Shown piece after piece: positions 23,148 through 35,840 of a DNA stretch of 64,000 nucleotides (within the stretch, counting starts at the first letter, position 1; every line of letters begins with the position of its first letter). Location: positions 1,736,001 to 1,800,000 of the forward strand of contig JAQOTA010000053.1 of NCBI GenBank assembly GCA_029532415.1, given 5' to 3'. Under the pieces are notes generated by a model, which saw only the letters and a list, made by a program, of their open reading frames with translations, was not told the DNA's origin and did not search any database. A program made the translations under genes and the position numbers. Source of the DNA: Marasmius tenuissimus (lineage: Eukaryota > Basidiomycota > Agaricomycetes > Agaricales > Marasmiaceae).

Positions 23148-24101
23148 AGAGCTCGGACCTTCTCTCCTCCGGGCTGTGTCCCACAAACCGCGACTATTAT
23201 ACGGATCTGTTGCACGATGACGCTTCATGACCTACTTCCCCCACTTTACTCTTTCATGGACCCCAGATGGACTGATGTACTCTATCTCCATATCATTGCC
23301 TATGCTTTGTACCTCTTACGGCCCCTTAATACGACCAAACCCGGTGGTGATTCGTTACGTGTTGAGAAAATAGCAAAACAACATTGCGACGGGCCATCCT
23401 AGGCTATCCTATGATTCGGACTCGGGATGCACAAGGATGCACATGATACTTGGCGCACATTTATCCCGTCGTCGGGGCGGAGGCGCGTCACTTGATGATG
23501 GTATGCACTTTCCAGAGGACTATTGTCAGACATAAAGCCGTCGACATTCCAATCAGCCAGTGTCACGTCTCAAGTGTCCGGTAGAGTATAGTGACTCGCA
23601 ATAGTACACCAGAAGCAAGCAAACAGCCGATGACGTTCCCGGCGCAATTGTCGTCCCGCTCGAGCAGGTGTTCTCTGTGCTTTTTGACTGTCCTGGGATA
23701 GGGGGCTACCGAGGATGATTGTCTAAGCTAAAACGACGAGAAGAGGCCCCAATACTCCGTCATGGGAATGACTTGAACGAGAGTAAACAGAGAAGAGGTG
23801 CGACGGAGCCTCTTGAAAGTCGATCCTTGCTTTTATGGCCATAGGCTCGAAGCTCGGCATATCTTTTTTTTCGCTGAGATGATTCCTTACGAGTATCAGG
23901 TCTCGGAAGAAAAAGGGGGGAAAAAACTTACTGAGCTTTGCGGCCACCCCGGAGGAACTCAGACCAATGTCCTCCACCGTCTGTGGTGGCACTGGTGGGT
24001 GTCCAAAGAGGTCCAACTTGGTGCTTTCGGCAAATGCCGAACCGACCTGTAATATCAGGGACCAATGACCGCTCACCATTGCTCCATCACGTACCCAAAC
24101 C
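23148..24101. other. Intergenic, nothing recognised
   Basis: About 950 bp between two plus-strand genes. A 163-codon open frame on the minus strand (23723-24214) runs antisense across the start of the next gene and has no recognisable motif. Confidence 0.4.
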
Positions 24102-25140
24102 ATGTCATTCTCCTTCTCGGTCCCTCTTTCGTTCTCGTCGTCAACAAGTAACACCAGTACATCGAGCAACGTGCTCACAACAGTGAAACAGAATGAAGAA
24201 CAGTTTGTCTCCATACCCTTAGCCCTACAAGACGGTCCAGGACAAAAGAGTTTCGAGGTTTGTTCAGTTCATCATTTCATCGCGTTCTCAAAGTCCCAGT
24301 GACACTCTAACTCGACTTTCTCCGTTGTTTTTATTTCAGGAAGTTCGTATAGATGATTATCTGAAAGCCTACCAAACTACAGGTCGTCCACCACCACCAT
24401 GTCCCGAAGAGCCCAAATTACCCGCAGAACGCGCTGCATTAGGTTTACCACCTCTGTTCGAGCCAACGCTCATCTCCAAGACGTCAAATGTCAGCGATCT
24501 ACCCGAGTGGCAAACTTTCACTTCACCTTTGTCTTCGCCAGAAGGGATGCTTCATAATTTATCCGCGTTGAACGAGTATTCTGCGTTTAGTGTCGAGGTG
24601 TGTGGTCTGTGTGGAACTCTAACTATTCCCTCCGGCTAATCACTTGTTCGACGCGACTCATAGGAACTCCGATATCACGCCTATCGCAAAGGAAAAATCA
24701 CACCTCCGTCCACCATTCAGATGGCACCTTTCACACCAACGCCCTCTGCAGCCATTGGATCAACCCCCAGTACGACGCCAACAGCGAACGGAATCCAGTA
24801 TGGTGGTGACAGCAAAGAAACGTTCCTCAGTTTAACTTCCAAACCAGAATACGCCTTGCACAGTTTCGAAGTAGGTTTCTCTTCCGTTTATCCCTGTTTT
24901 GACTCTGGTAAACCCGTCTATGTTTTTTGTCATAACCCTTTTCCTTTTTCCTGCTTTTTCTAGGAACTACGATGCGCGTACATGCAAGCTGGAAGGGAGG
25001 TCACGTCAAGTGAGATTTTGGGAGGAGCAGCACCAGCACCGGCACCAGCAGCCCCAGCGATACCAGCACCATTGGCGGCGGTACCAGCAACTCCCGCTGC
25101 TGCACCGGGATTTTCGTTCGCTTTCGGATCCGGACGATAG
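24102..25140 (+). CDS. Nucleoporin-like protein with three SFEELR repeats
   Basis: Four exons (24102..24257, 24340..24597, 24664..24870, 24964..25140) sum to 798 nt, 265 residues. An N-terminal Ser/Phe-rich stretch (MSFSFSVPLSF) and the end (GFSFAFGSGR) are FG-like. In between lie three copies of a motif found in fungal FG nucleoporins of the Nup98/Nup145 type: SFEEVRIDDYLKAYQTTGR, SVEELRYHAYRKGK and SFEELRCAYMQAGRE, joined by Pro/Thr linkers and an Ala/Pro run. All three introns are phase 0 and interrupt the motif at the same point, after SFE. Placement at the pore, or as a scaffold, is an inference. The protein is much shorter than a true Nup98, so it may be a derived fragment family. Confidence 0.65.
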
Positions 25141-25537
25141 CCTATCTAGACCCTCAGCGTCTCATACCTTGGAAAAAGTAACACGTTTGTATCACCAGTA
25201 ATCGTCGGAATATCTACCTGTATTACTATTGATACTATACCCAAAAGATGATAAAGGCTCGTCCAAATTTCGAATCTTCCTGGAGTCGCCTGACCAAACA
25301 TGTCTATAGCTCATTGTATGTCTCGAGCGGGGCGAGACCGTAGGCGCCGTGCTCACAGAAGTCAGGGGAATCTGCATTTACACGACGGCATAAGTAAAGT
25401 TACCAGGAGGAATACAGATGGCAATAATGATATAATGATAGAAGTACAACGAGCACAACAGGAACGATAGCAGACCGACGGGAAGATGAGTAGAGGCAGA
25501 AAAAGTAATAGAGTCCAAATACGAATACGCAAGCCTA
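25141..25537. other. Convergent intergenic gap
   Basis: About 400 bp between the stops of the nucleoporin-like gene and SMC1. It holds AT-rich sequence likely to serve both 3' ends; nothing else recognised. Confidence 0.4.
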
Positions 25538-28500
25538 TCACTCATCATATTGAGTGAGCTGCAAGAATAAATGTGAGCGGAAAATCCGTGCGAGAAAACA
25601 ACATGGTCCACTCACGTCCAGAGTCAACGTTCTCGAACTGTTCACATCCTGATCCCGATAAATGCCCACTAATGAGTTACCCTTTTCATATAAGGACCCT
25701 TTCAAACTAATGACGATGAACTGGAATGCATCGGAGGCTTGTGTGCGAATGTAGTTTGCGACCTTTGCGACATTCGTGTTATCCAGCGCTGCGTCAACTT
25801 CGTCTAGGACGAAGAAAGGTGCAGGTTGATAGCTGTGTAATTTCGAGTCAGAAGAATCATTCTCTCGCGAGAACAAGAAAGTGAGCTCACCTGTGAATAG
25901 CAAATAGTAGTGCTAAAGCAGCGACCGTCTTTTCACCTCCAGACAACTGTTCCATATCTCGGAACCGTTTCATTGGCGGCATCGCGTGGTACTTGATTCC
26001 GCCGTTATAAGGTTCCTGGACACCGCACCGGGTACTTCAGTTTGTTTTCGAGAAGGGAGGAGATCGGTAGGGCTTACCTCTGCATCGTCAAGACTGAGAT
26101 ACGCCACACCACCCATGGGAGCCGCTTTGCCTTTCGTTAGATCCTTGTAGACTTGGTCAATTCGATCAGAGATATGCGTGTACGCCTTCATGAAAAGCTC
26201 CGTTCTGCATCGTATATGAGTGAATTAGGTAGCTCAACTGACGAGTAACGGCAAAAGGACAAACCTCCGTCTCTGGATGTCCTGGAATCTGTCTTTGGCG
26301 TCCTTTGAATCTTTGCGGGCTTTCTCTGTCTCCTGCTCAGTCTCAGCTAGTTTCGTCTCAACGTCCTCCAGCCTAGAGAGTAGATGAGGATTCTCATCGA
26401 CACTAAGGTGAGTGGAAACAAGACATGCCTATCCACCGCCTTCATATTCGGGGCCATCCTCTCAATGTCAGCACCCAGCTTTGTTATCTGCGTGTCAAAC
26501 TCTGCGAGTGCCTCTGCTGGGTCCCGCTAGAAACACGTTCGTGGTCAGTGTTGCTCTCCTAAGGGGTGACGATGGCTTGTTTACCTCACGCTCGTCCTCG
26601 TCGATCTCCTCGAAGTCTACTTCAACGCCATAGTTGGCGACTTCTTTCGGACGCTGGGTAGCATCTTCGTCCTGGTCGACGTCCATCGCGACTTCATCTC
26701 GCAGGTTCTGGTAGTCGATAAGTTTTCATATAACTTGATGCACTAGAGCCACGAACCTCTTCCATGGGCACATTTTTCAGATTCCCGGAAAGAAGCGGCA
26801 GCTGTATCTCTTCCAGACGGCATTTCCGGTAAATGGAAGACCTTTCAAGAGCCAATTTCTCGATCTCGTCGTTCTAAAACCCCAACCTGTCAGAGAAAAG
26901 CCCAATTTTGAAGTGAAGTTGATATTTTCGTACCCTGGTGGTAATCTCCTTCAACGCTTGTTCGAGAACTTTCGCCGCTTTGGAAGTCGTTCGCTTGACC
27001 TGTTCCACATTTTTCGTCTTCTCTTCGAGTGTTTCCTGGAGCTGAGTGAGATCCCCCCGCTGATTGGTGATAGCCTCCTCCATCCGCTCAAGTTCGGCCT
27101 GAATATTCTTCTTCTGAGCGTCCAAATCCTCCAGAGTGGCCTCTTCAGTCTTGACAATTCCGTCAAGGGTTTTGAGCCGATCTTGGGCGTTCTTAAGGGC
27201 CTCTCCCTCGAACTCAGACCTGATCACGATTGGAAGGATCTTGTGAATGAGCAAATCGGTAAAGCATCTGACGTGGAACGTACTGATGGGTTAACCTCGC
27301 AATCTGGTTGTCATACCTCAAACGTGCCTCGCTTTCTTCCTGAGCTAGTTTCAGCTGGCTCGCTTCGTAGTCCCGGATGTTCTTGATCTTGATCTTCTTG
27401 CAGAACCCTTTGAATACGTCATCCTCCGCATTGTTGATGGTCTCCGACAGTGTCGCAATTTGCCCTTGAATATTTTCATATGCCGTTTGTGCCTGGCGGT
27501 ACTCATGTTAAGGCAAGGCAAAGTTGCGCGGAAAGCAGAGGGTTTCGCCAGCTCACCTTCTTCAACTCGGGCGCATTCTTCTTCATCTCTTGCTCCAGGT
27601 GCTTCAACTCTGCCTTCACTCCGGTAATGCGTACTTTACATGCACTCTGCGACTGTACGTTAGCTATAAATACGAGGGTGCATAGAATCGGGACTCACCA
27701 GCTCATCCTTCGCAATGGTGATACTCGATTCAAGGCGCGAGATGTCTGCTACCAGAGTGTCGTCTGTCTTGCCACGCGGCTTCTGCTTGGCCAGTTCGCG
27801 AAGTTTAGCTTGGAGGGAATCTCTCTGGCGGTGTAGACCTTTCAATATGGTGAGTTTCTGCTTCATTAGAGAAAGACAGTAGCTTTACCTTGGATGTCAT
27901 TGTCATCCCAGCGCTTCTCTGCGCTGTGTTGACTCCGACCACCGGTTATCAACCCACTTTTGTGGATGACCGTACCCTCCAAGGTGACGGCTGATGAACC
28001 ATGTCAGACCCTGATAATCCTCGATGCACTCGTAACTGACCCTTGACTTCTTGCCCCTTCTCATAGCAGACATATTTGGCAACATCCATGGTATCACATA
28101 CCAGGGCGTTTCCGCAAGCATGGTGAATCGCTCGTTCGACGGCAGGCTCGTACTGGATGACATCGACAGCCAATCTTGCGCCTTTCGCAAACGACCGGAA
28201 CTTATCGTTGACGGGCTTGACTTGAATTGTGTCCAGAGGAATAAATGTAGCTTGTCCAGCACGTTGGTTTCTCATGTACTGTAACAGGTATGAGGGTCTG
28301 AACCATGACATTGGATGTAATAAACCTACCTCAATGCAATCGATTGCCGTCTTTTCTTCGTCGACCACAACAGCGTCAATATTGCGTCCTAGCACGACCG
28401 ACACGGCGGTTTCATACTTCCGCTGAGAGGGTTTGCAGAGATCTATAACCCTGCCGCGCACGCCTATGGAGAGATCAGATTGACATAAAAGAGCAAGTTC

Positions 28501-30540
28501 ATGGATCTGCTGACCCGGGAATATCCTCTGCAGGTTAGCGATGGTTTCTTTGAGTCTCCGTTCCCTCTCCGATTCTCCCCGCTCAACGCCAGCTTGTAAA
28601 AGTTCCTGGAAGACCTTCTGTAACTTCTCGTTTGTTTGATCTTCGAGTTGCCTGGATGGAAGATATTCATTAGATCGAGAAAATTGAACAGTTGAGTTCG
28701 AGATACTTTATTCTCTGTCGCTCAGATGACTGGTTGTCTAACTCTTGCTTCACCCCTGCTAACTCCTGCTGGAGACCGGCTATCTTCTCGTCCAACTACA
28801 CCAAGGACTTAGCACGGCCAAACAGTAGTGAGATCCAAAACTCACCTGAGCTTTCTTTTCTGTTTGCGCCTTCAGCTCGTCCTGCCGCAACTTAAGCTTT
28901 TCTTTGGACCCGTTTTGCTTCTCAGAAAGCGTGGAGAGTGTTCGGCTTGCCATCTTCTCCTCACGAGTAAGGCTTTCCAATGATTGACGTTCATCAATTG
29001 CAAGCACACTCGCTGATGCTTTTCTTTGTGAGGCGTCAATACTTTGTACCACATCGACCGACGAGATGACCGACTTACAATCTTCGGTACTCTTCGAGAC
29101 TTTCCTCGCTCAAGGCCAGGTTGTTCTGAGAAGCCTTTCGCTGTGCTTCTGCGGGTGTGGTTCAATAATAAGTAACGGATGATGAGATGAATATAAATAC
29201 CTGACGCCTCGTCCGCCATCTCCTTCACTTGTTCCAACTCGGCTTGCAGGCTTTCCAGTTTTCTGTTCAGCTCCCTTTCTGACTTGCTCACTTCTTCCTT
29301 GGTCTTTTTAGCGTTCTCTAGCTTACGAGTCGCGTGGGCGATCTGAGCGTCTGTCGTTACTAGATCGGGTTTCTGGCAAATCATCGCGCTGAGGAATCCG
29401 CATTACATCTTTGCAGCTTGCACGCACCTTGGCGTCCAAAGCCTTGTCTGCCTTCTTTATCTTCTTCTCGGATTGCATAACGCTTGAACGAGCTTTCGCC
29501 TGATCTGCACGAGCCTCTTCAAGAGCCTTGTCGTGTTCTCTCTGCTCTTCTCGCAAACCTGCCAATGCCCTATTTTGCTTGCGGATTTCGTGAGCGTTGA
29601 CTTCGATGGAGTCTTCGATATGATACAATTTGAATAAGATTCGGTGCAAGATTAGTAGGTCCTGATAAACCAGGCAATCAGCTCACTGCTCAAAGAGCTA
29701 TGATACGAAGCTACGCACTCTTTCCTGAACCAAAGCTTCAAATCTTTCCGCTTCCCCCTTTTGCTCCTTGTACTGTTTAATTTCCCCAAATATTCCTCGT
29801 CGCTTCGTGAAGTTGAAGGTAGCGTTCTCGGTTGCCCGATCTTGTTCCTCCTTGGCCTTTTCGTACTCTGCGGAGAGCTCAAGAGATCCACTGATTTGTT
29901 CAATGAGACGAGAGAGTTCACGAGGAGATTGGGAGGCCACTGCTTCAACGTCTCCTTGAAAGACCAGAAAGTTCTTGGCCTTGACGAGAATATTATGTTT
30001 CATCAAGGCTGCGTTGTATGCAGAATATGTGACAACCCGGTCGTTGAGCTTGTATTCGGAAGCACCAGTTGTGGATATCCTAGGAAAGGTTTCAGCGCCA
30101 AACACGGATGAAAGTGGGTGTTACTACGCACGTCCGTTGGAATCTCCACTCTTTGTCACCATCGTCGTGATAGACTGCGAGGACCCAAGCTTTCTTAGCT
30201 GTTCCTTCGCCTTCGCCCTCCTCCTCTTCCTCATCAACTGCCATAGACGGTTGTTCCGAGGCATCATCTGACTTTGCCAACCTCCTGCCACGATACACGA
30301 GGTCTTTCAGTTGAGAGCTTCGGAGCTGTGCACTCTTCACCCCGAGTACGAACGATATAGCGTCCATCAGATTCGATTTCCCTGCACCATTAGGTCCGAT
30401 AACCGACGTGAAGTTCTTGAATGGCCCTATCGTTTGATGGCCTCTGAAGTTCGGGTTATTTTGACGCTAAACAGAATGGGTTCGAGTAAGACGCACCTGT
30501 ACGACTTGAAGTCGCATAGTTCGATACGAATCAGTGGCAT
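25538..30540 (-). CDS. SMC1: Cohesin ATPase subunit SMC1
   Basis: Many short exons run from [15 protein letters not shown] (start 30540) to the last exon LTQYDE (stop 25538). Head: Walker [15 protein letters not shown]; signature [19 protein letters not shown]; Walker [18 protein letters not shown]. Between them are the two long coiled coils and a hinge ([36 protein letters not shown], then [18 protein letters not shown]). These hinge and head sequences match SMC1 rather than SMC2-6. The protein pairs with SMC3 and a kleisin to hold sister chromatids together, in the nucleus. No premature stop was noticed. An acidic insert ([12 protein letters not shown]) follows Walker A. It shares a 305-bp promoter with the SKI8-like gene. 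Confidence 0.92.
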
Positions 30541-30845
30541 TGTGTTTGCACCAAGGTCGGGGTTGAAGAGAAGAAGACTTGCTGGTCGTTAGAGCGCGTT
30601 GCCACCACCAGGCGGAGAGAAACAGCGCGTCGAGTACAAGAGCAAAGATAATTACGCTGATATAGCACAGGGTTGAGAGTGAAACGCGTCAAAGCCCTTT
30701 GAAGCGAGTCAGCTCGACCCGGCCACCGTCAACGGAAAGGGAGAAGAACAAGGTGTGCACGTGACCTCACTCTGCCTCCAACTGCAACTCTCGTCTCCAA
30801 CTCTACATTCGAACCGCGACGTGAGCGCGTCAACTACCTCAAAAA
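30541..30845. promoter_or_regulatory. Bidirectional promoter, SMC1 and SKI8-like gene
   Basis: 305 bp between divergent start codons. It contains one perfect MluI cell-cycle box (ACGCGT, 30684-30689) and related GCGCGT/GCGCGTC copies near 30592, 30627 and 30816. In yeasts such boxes bind MBF and give G1/S expression of cohesin genes. Use here is inferred from the motif only. Confidence 0.5.
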
Positions 30846-32184
30846 ATGGTGTGTTGTTTGTTTATATAACCAAGAAGACACGCTTACTGGTTTGCTCTCA
30901 GAGTCTTGCCTTTTTGCACGCCCATGACTCCTCAGAACGTCAGTAATCGCTGCATCGCGAAGTAATTGGACATTGGAGCTCACCTCAAGCGATAGCACAT
31001 TCCGATGCTGTCTGGGATCTATCGTGGACAATCAACGACACTGTCCTCTCGGCCTCTGCTGATGGTGCCATCAAGCAGTGGAATTCCTCTTCTGGTCAAA
31101 CCCAAGCCCCAAGTGCATCAGGTTTTCCTCCACGGCATACACTTGGCCTCGTTTCTCTTTCAGCATCACCAGACGGACGATATGCGCTTTATAATAGTAT
31201 AGAAGGGCTGACTTGCTTGTGGGATCTGAGCTCAGGAGAAGTTGTGGGGAAGTTCGAGAGTTATGCTCGGTCCAAGTCTGATTCGGAGGCAGAACCTGGT
31301 GCGCCTTATCCTTCTTATTGCATCTCAGTTCCTCATTGAAACAATTTATAGCATGGTCTGTATCTCTTAATCCTAGTGGGTCTACATACGCCTCCTGCGG
31401 AGGTTCTGGAAAAGCTACCATCCATTCCGCTCAATTGGATGGTAGTTTTGGTGAAAGATTATCCACGATACCATCGGGAAGAACGAAGTTTGGGATGTAT
31501 TGCGCTCACGTACGCTTGCCCTGCCTATATGTTGTTTTCTCGCTGATAGGACCTCCAGAGTCCGGATGGGAAACGTCTTGCTCTCTCTTCTGAAAGTGGC
31601 CAAATATTCATCTTCGATCTCGAATCGAGCTCCCTATTAAACACGTTCACCTCGCATGCTATGAGCGTCCGGTCTCTCTCCTGGTCACCAGATTCCAGTG
31701 TGAGCTACACGTTGCCGTTCTCTCCTCGCGTCACTTACCTCCAACTCCTGCCCAGCTTCTTCTTAGCGCGTCCGAAGACAAGCGTCTCGTCCTTCATGAC
31801 GTTCGTGTATCCTCTTCTGGAAATATGAGCGCAGGCGGCGCAGTAGCTACCTTCAGCGGCCACTCTTCCTGGGTTCTCAGCGTCGACTTTTCACCTGACG
31901 GAAAACTAGGTCTCTCCGGGTGCGTACCACACCTTAGTTTCCCCTTACTTATAGCTCATACTGCGATTTGATCTCATTCATGTAGCTCTGCTGATAAGAC
32001 CGTAAAAGTATGGGATATTGGTGCACGTGCTGCTGTATCAACCATCCCAGATACCGGTGGAGGCGAGGTTTGGGCGGTCTCGTGGAGGCCCAAACCAGCT
32101 GCGCACGGTGCCGGTGCGGGCTCATTTGTGAGTGGGAGCGAGGATGGTAAAGTGAGGTGGTGGAGAGGCGCTGGTGCGGGCTGA
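30846..32184 (+). CDS. SKI8-like WD40 protein, one-codon first exon
   Basis: The best model has exon 1 = ATG alone (30846-30848), an intron 30849..30901 (GTGTGT..CTCAG), and exon 2 30902..30938 encoding SLAFLHAHDSSE; exon 3 from 30990 continues with IAHSDAVWDLSWTINDTVLS. WD repeats follow: SADGAIKQW, GLTCLWDLSSGEVV, SGQIFIFDLESS, SASEDKRLVLHDVRV, HSSWVLSVDFSPDGKL, SGSADKTVKVWDI and SGSEDGKVRWW. The AHSDAVWDLSW start and overall length fit the Ski8/WDR61 family, which serves in the Ski mRNA-decay complex and, in fungi, in meiotic recombination (Rec14). The stop at 32184 gives roughly 340 residues. A paralogous WD40 identity cannot be excluded. Confidence 0.8.
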
Positions 32185-33661
32185 AGGACTAAAATGGATG
32201 TTTCGACTGTGTGTGGACCGTGTATGTCCCTGTCTTCGGATGTATCAATTGCTGAATGTAACTGTAGCTGTCAATCCGATGCTCGCATCGCTTGCTCTAT
32301 GCTGAGATGTAGGCCGCGTCTTTCATAAGTTTCGTTCTCCCCGCAGCTACAGGCGTCGAATTGAAGACGTTCTAGCGATATGGAAATGCTATCAGTGCGT
32401 CCAGAACCAACAGGAGATGCATATCTATTCTAAATGAACACGACACCACTGTAGCTCGAAAAGTTTCGTTCTTCGGAAGAATGGGCCATCAAGGTTCAAC
32501 GTTTACTCCTAAAGTCTGGGTCGTATCGGTCTCTAGCTATGCACATACAGAGGACCGAAAACCTTGAAGGCCTCAGCCTATCATCGGGAAGATAAGGCTC
32601 CATGAATCGATTTCGGAGGGCGATCACCCACTCTGACATACGCAGGAGCTTTTGTTCGCGGCCATAGGGACGCTCTGTGCGAACAGGGGCCTCGCAGAGG
32701 GTGCGCATTGAACAACTCTGACAGCTGCAATATATCCACGGCCGCACGAACTGTTCGGTGGGCTTGCGATACTTTTGATGGCTTTGGCAGAATGCTGGAA
32801 TTCTGGTGTTCTTCGTCTGCAATATTGCCTCACGGGCATGCTCGAATAGAGATATCAAGAAGCGACGCGCTCAAACTCGAGATGGAGAGTTTCTTGGTTT
32901 TTACGAGGAAAGGGCGGTATCATGGACCCAGTAATATTGTCAGCTAACGTCGCTTTAGAGCCCAGTTTGAGTGCCTTTATTCTAGACAGAGCAGGCTTGG
33001 AGAGGAGGTGGCAAATCCTTCACGTAAGAGCTCGGGAACCGAACTCAGTGAATGGACCTTGTGTCCTCTCACATACTGTGACTGCGGACTCTTGAGACGA
33101 AGATAAACAATTCTGCCAGCTGTTCGTATAACCTTCTGCCTATGATGGGCGACAATCCACAATTCCACGGTTTTTATCCTATTTCCAGGTCCTCGTGAGG
33201 CACAGAGAAGCAAATGCCTTGAAGCCCAAGAGTATAAGGTACGAATAAGACCGGAAGACTCTTTTAGCTTTACCGAGGTCGGTGGCGGGCGGAATCCTTA
33301 CGACGATCCCGGAGGAATGGTATAAGTTGAGTCGGTATAGCTTTTATTGGCCGGCGTTTGAGATTAGCTTACACCTGAGGACGGAGGTTCTACCACACAG
33401 GAGGCCATAGATCCAATTAGATGGGAGCGAACGACGAGAATCCTGAAGGATGATGAGGTAAAGTACCGGTCGTAACGAAAGCTTGGCGATCGGAATCCGC
33501 CGAAACGCCTTTGCAGCACTTTGCTTCAAGACAACAACGTTCAATATTTTGGTGAGTGTACTTCTGCTGTAAGGCAATGAAAGATCGTTTCAAATAAAGT
33601 GTGTAGATTCTAAAATGGACCCCTCGCCCCCGCACTTCTACTCCCAACGACTACCTCTAAC
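32185..33661. other. Intergenic, nothing recognised
   Basis: About 1.5 kb. A minus-strand open frame of 120 codons (32496-32858) does not begin with ATG and has no known motif. No repeats or RNA genes recognised. Confidence 0.4.
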
Positions 33662-35840
33662 ATGACGGTACCTCCTTCCTCATGGGTGTCGATGAACTCG
33701 TCTAGGGTCGCGCGTACTCCAAAAACAGACGCGTTCAGACCCAATTTACCGTCAGATCCTTTTGCCATTTTGGAGGGCGACAGGCATTGGACAGTTCGTT
33801 ACGAAGAACTCGCAGAAAAACTCTCTTCGAAAGAAGGAATGGCTCGAAATGTCATATTGATTCTCGGTGGTCTGTCTTTCCCCGATATTCTATTCTCGTG
33901 CTGACCATTACGACGTAGAACCTCCTCAGGCGGAGTTAGACTCACTCTTGAGTGCACCATCGTTGATGGACTCGCTTCTTCTCATTGTCACCTCCTCACC
34001 TCCTCAATCCCTCGTTCAAGCCCCATCGAATCCGTCGCCATTTGTCCAAATCTTGCGGTTATCGTCACCGATTGGCCTCCAGGAGCCCAGTGCTCAGGAG
34101 TTGCTTTCCATCCTACAGAGGGCGGAAGTTAACGCACGTCAGTGGCGGAAGCAACCCGAAGCATTCAACAGATGTAGCCAGCTGCGTGAAAACCAGCCGG
34201 GCGGGGCGTTTACTGTGCCAGAACGCTACGGCTTTAATCCGGATAACAACCCCTACAATAGCTTGCTGTACAACTATAATCACAACGTTCCCCCATCACC
34301 AGCTAATTCGGCCCCATCAAGAATCGATATCTCATTTTTCTCTCGTCTAGGTCGTCCAGACGGTAGATCGTTCGATGCCCTCATCAATTTCGTCCCCTCT
34401 TCATTTTCTGACAAGGCCATCCTGAAACAAATAATCCTAATCACCACACTCTCCCAAAACTTCCTATCATCCCCAACCCATTCGTCTCAGGTGTCTTCAC
34501 CTGTTTCGGATTCTCAATCGCAACCTCCCTCGCGGGCACCTTCGCCGTCCTTCCGGAAGCACACGCGCAGGGCATACAGCATATCATCTTCAATCTCGAG
34601 ACGTTTCTCTTCCCTGTTAACCTCATCCGACGTTTCTTTACCGGAACAAAACGTCCGACAAGCTGATGCTGCACCAGTCATTACTCTTTCTAGCGACCTA
34701 CCATCGCGACCATCACATCTCTCCGAAAGGGCGTACTCGAGTGCCGATTCCGTACCTGTTGTATCAGGTAGTCCAAAGATGGTCCCTTTGACGTCCGAAC
34801 CTAGATCGACTCGGTCACACCTCATTCACGTCCTACCTCTGTGTGTACCGACTTCGACACCCTCTTTCCAGGCTTCCCGGACTCGAACTTCCCTATCCGG
34901 GTTATTCAGTTCCTCGGAATATTATTCTCGTTCACATATCGAGGATCAAATTCAGGGGGGTGGCAAATCAAAGCTCCTCGAAAGTATTGAACGTTTTCTG
35001 CGTTCTTATTCCTACCCCTTCTCCTCTTCCGTTCACGGTGCGAACAATTCTTCGGCATCTCTTCGCCATTCCAGACGCAGCTCCTCCATTTCCGTCTCCT
35101 CGGTCTCTTCAGTCTTTGGCTTTGAAACCGACTTCACTCGCGATCCTACAGCCCATCGTGTTCAGAACGAGAGGGCAGTAGCATACGTCGTCTCGGCTGG
35201 GATGTTGTCTCACAGACCAGCCGTATCCAATTCTGTCAAACGCGATTCTCCTGCTGCTGTAGCTGAGATGCTACTCCTGGGTCTGCTAGATTGCGCCCAT
35301 TCGTCGCCATTGCATGACGGCAATTCCGTCCCTTCCTCGCCCCTCTTAGATTTCGTTACGGCTACTTCCCCTCCCAAAGTGTGGATAGGCCAACCTAATG
35401 ACGTGGTGGTCAAATGTGACGCTGGTGCTACTCGGGCAACTGTTGGCGGTCAGGAGGTATATGAGGTTAAGATGAGGGCAGCGACTCCTGCGGATTCAAC
35501 GGATGGGATGGAAGACTACGAACGCGTGTTTGATGGGTGGTTGCGAGGGGAGGCGAATCTCAAAGAGATGTCTGTCCCGAGCGAATCAACTCCCATTGCC
35601 AAGCGAGAAGCGGCTCCTTCCAGTCCTTCGGGAGCCACTACCCCGTCATCACGGACTTCATCAGCCTACGAAAGTCCGACTCCGACTCTGAGTACGGCTG
35701 CGACTAGCATCGTTGAGGGTACCGGAAGGTCTCCGCGGGTGGTGGAGGTGAAAATCCAAGAGAGTCCGCCTCCGAGGATCACTGCGAAGCTGAGGAAAGT
35801 TTCGACTGGTTGGAGGCGTTTGAAGTCGGTGTCTGCTTAA
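33662..35840 (+). CDS. Ser/Pro-rich unknown protein, 709 residues
   Basis: Exons 33662..33869 and 33919..35840 sum to 2130 nt. No signal peptide or membrane helix. Residues about 30-120 form an alpha/beta-looking start (HWTVRYEELAEKL; MARNVILILGG; SLMDSLLLIVTSSPP). The middle is Ser/Pro-rich with basic patches (FRKHTRRAYSISSSISRRFS) of the kind phosphorylated by basophilic kinases. The C-terminal part has short ordered blocks (RAVAYVVSAGML, AVAEMLLLGLLD, PKVWIGQPNDVVVKC) and a basic end (LRKVSTGWRRLKSVSA). Family not recognised. The long unbroken frame and clean intron support a real gene; a signalling or scaffold role is only a guess from composition. Confidence 0.7.
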
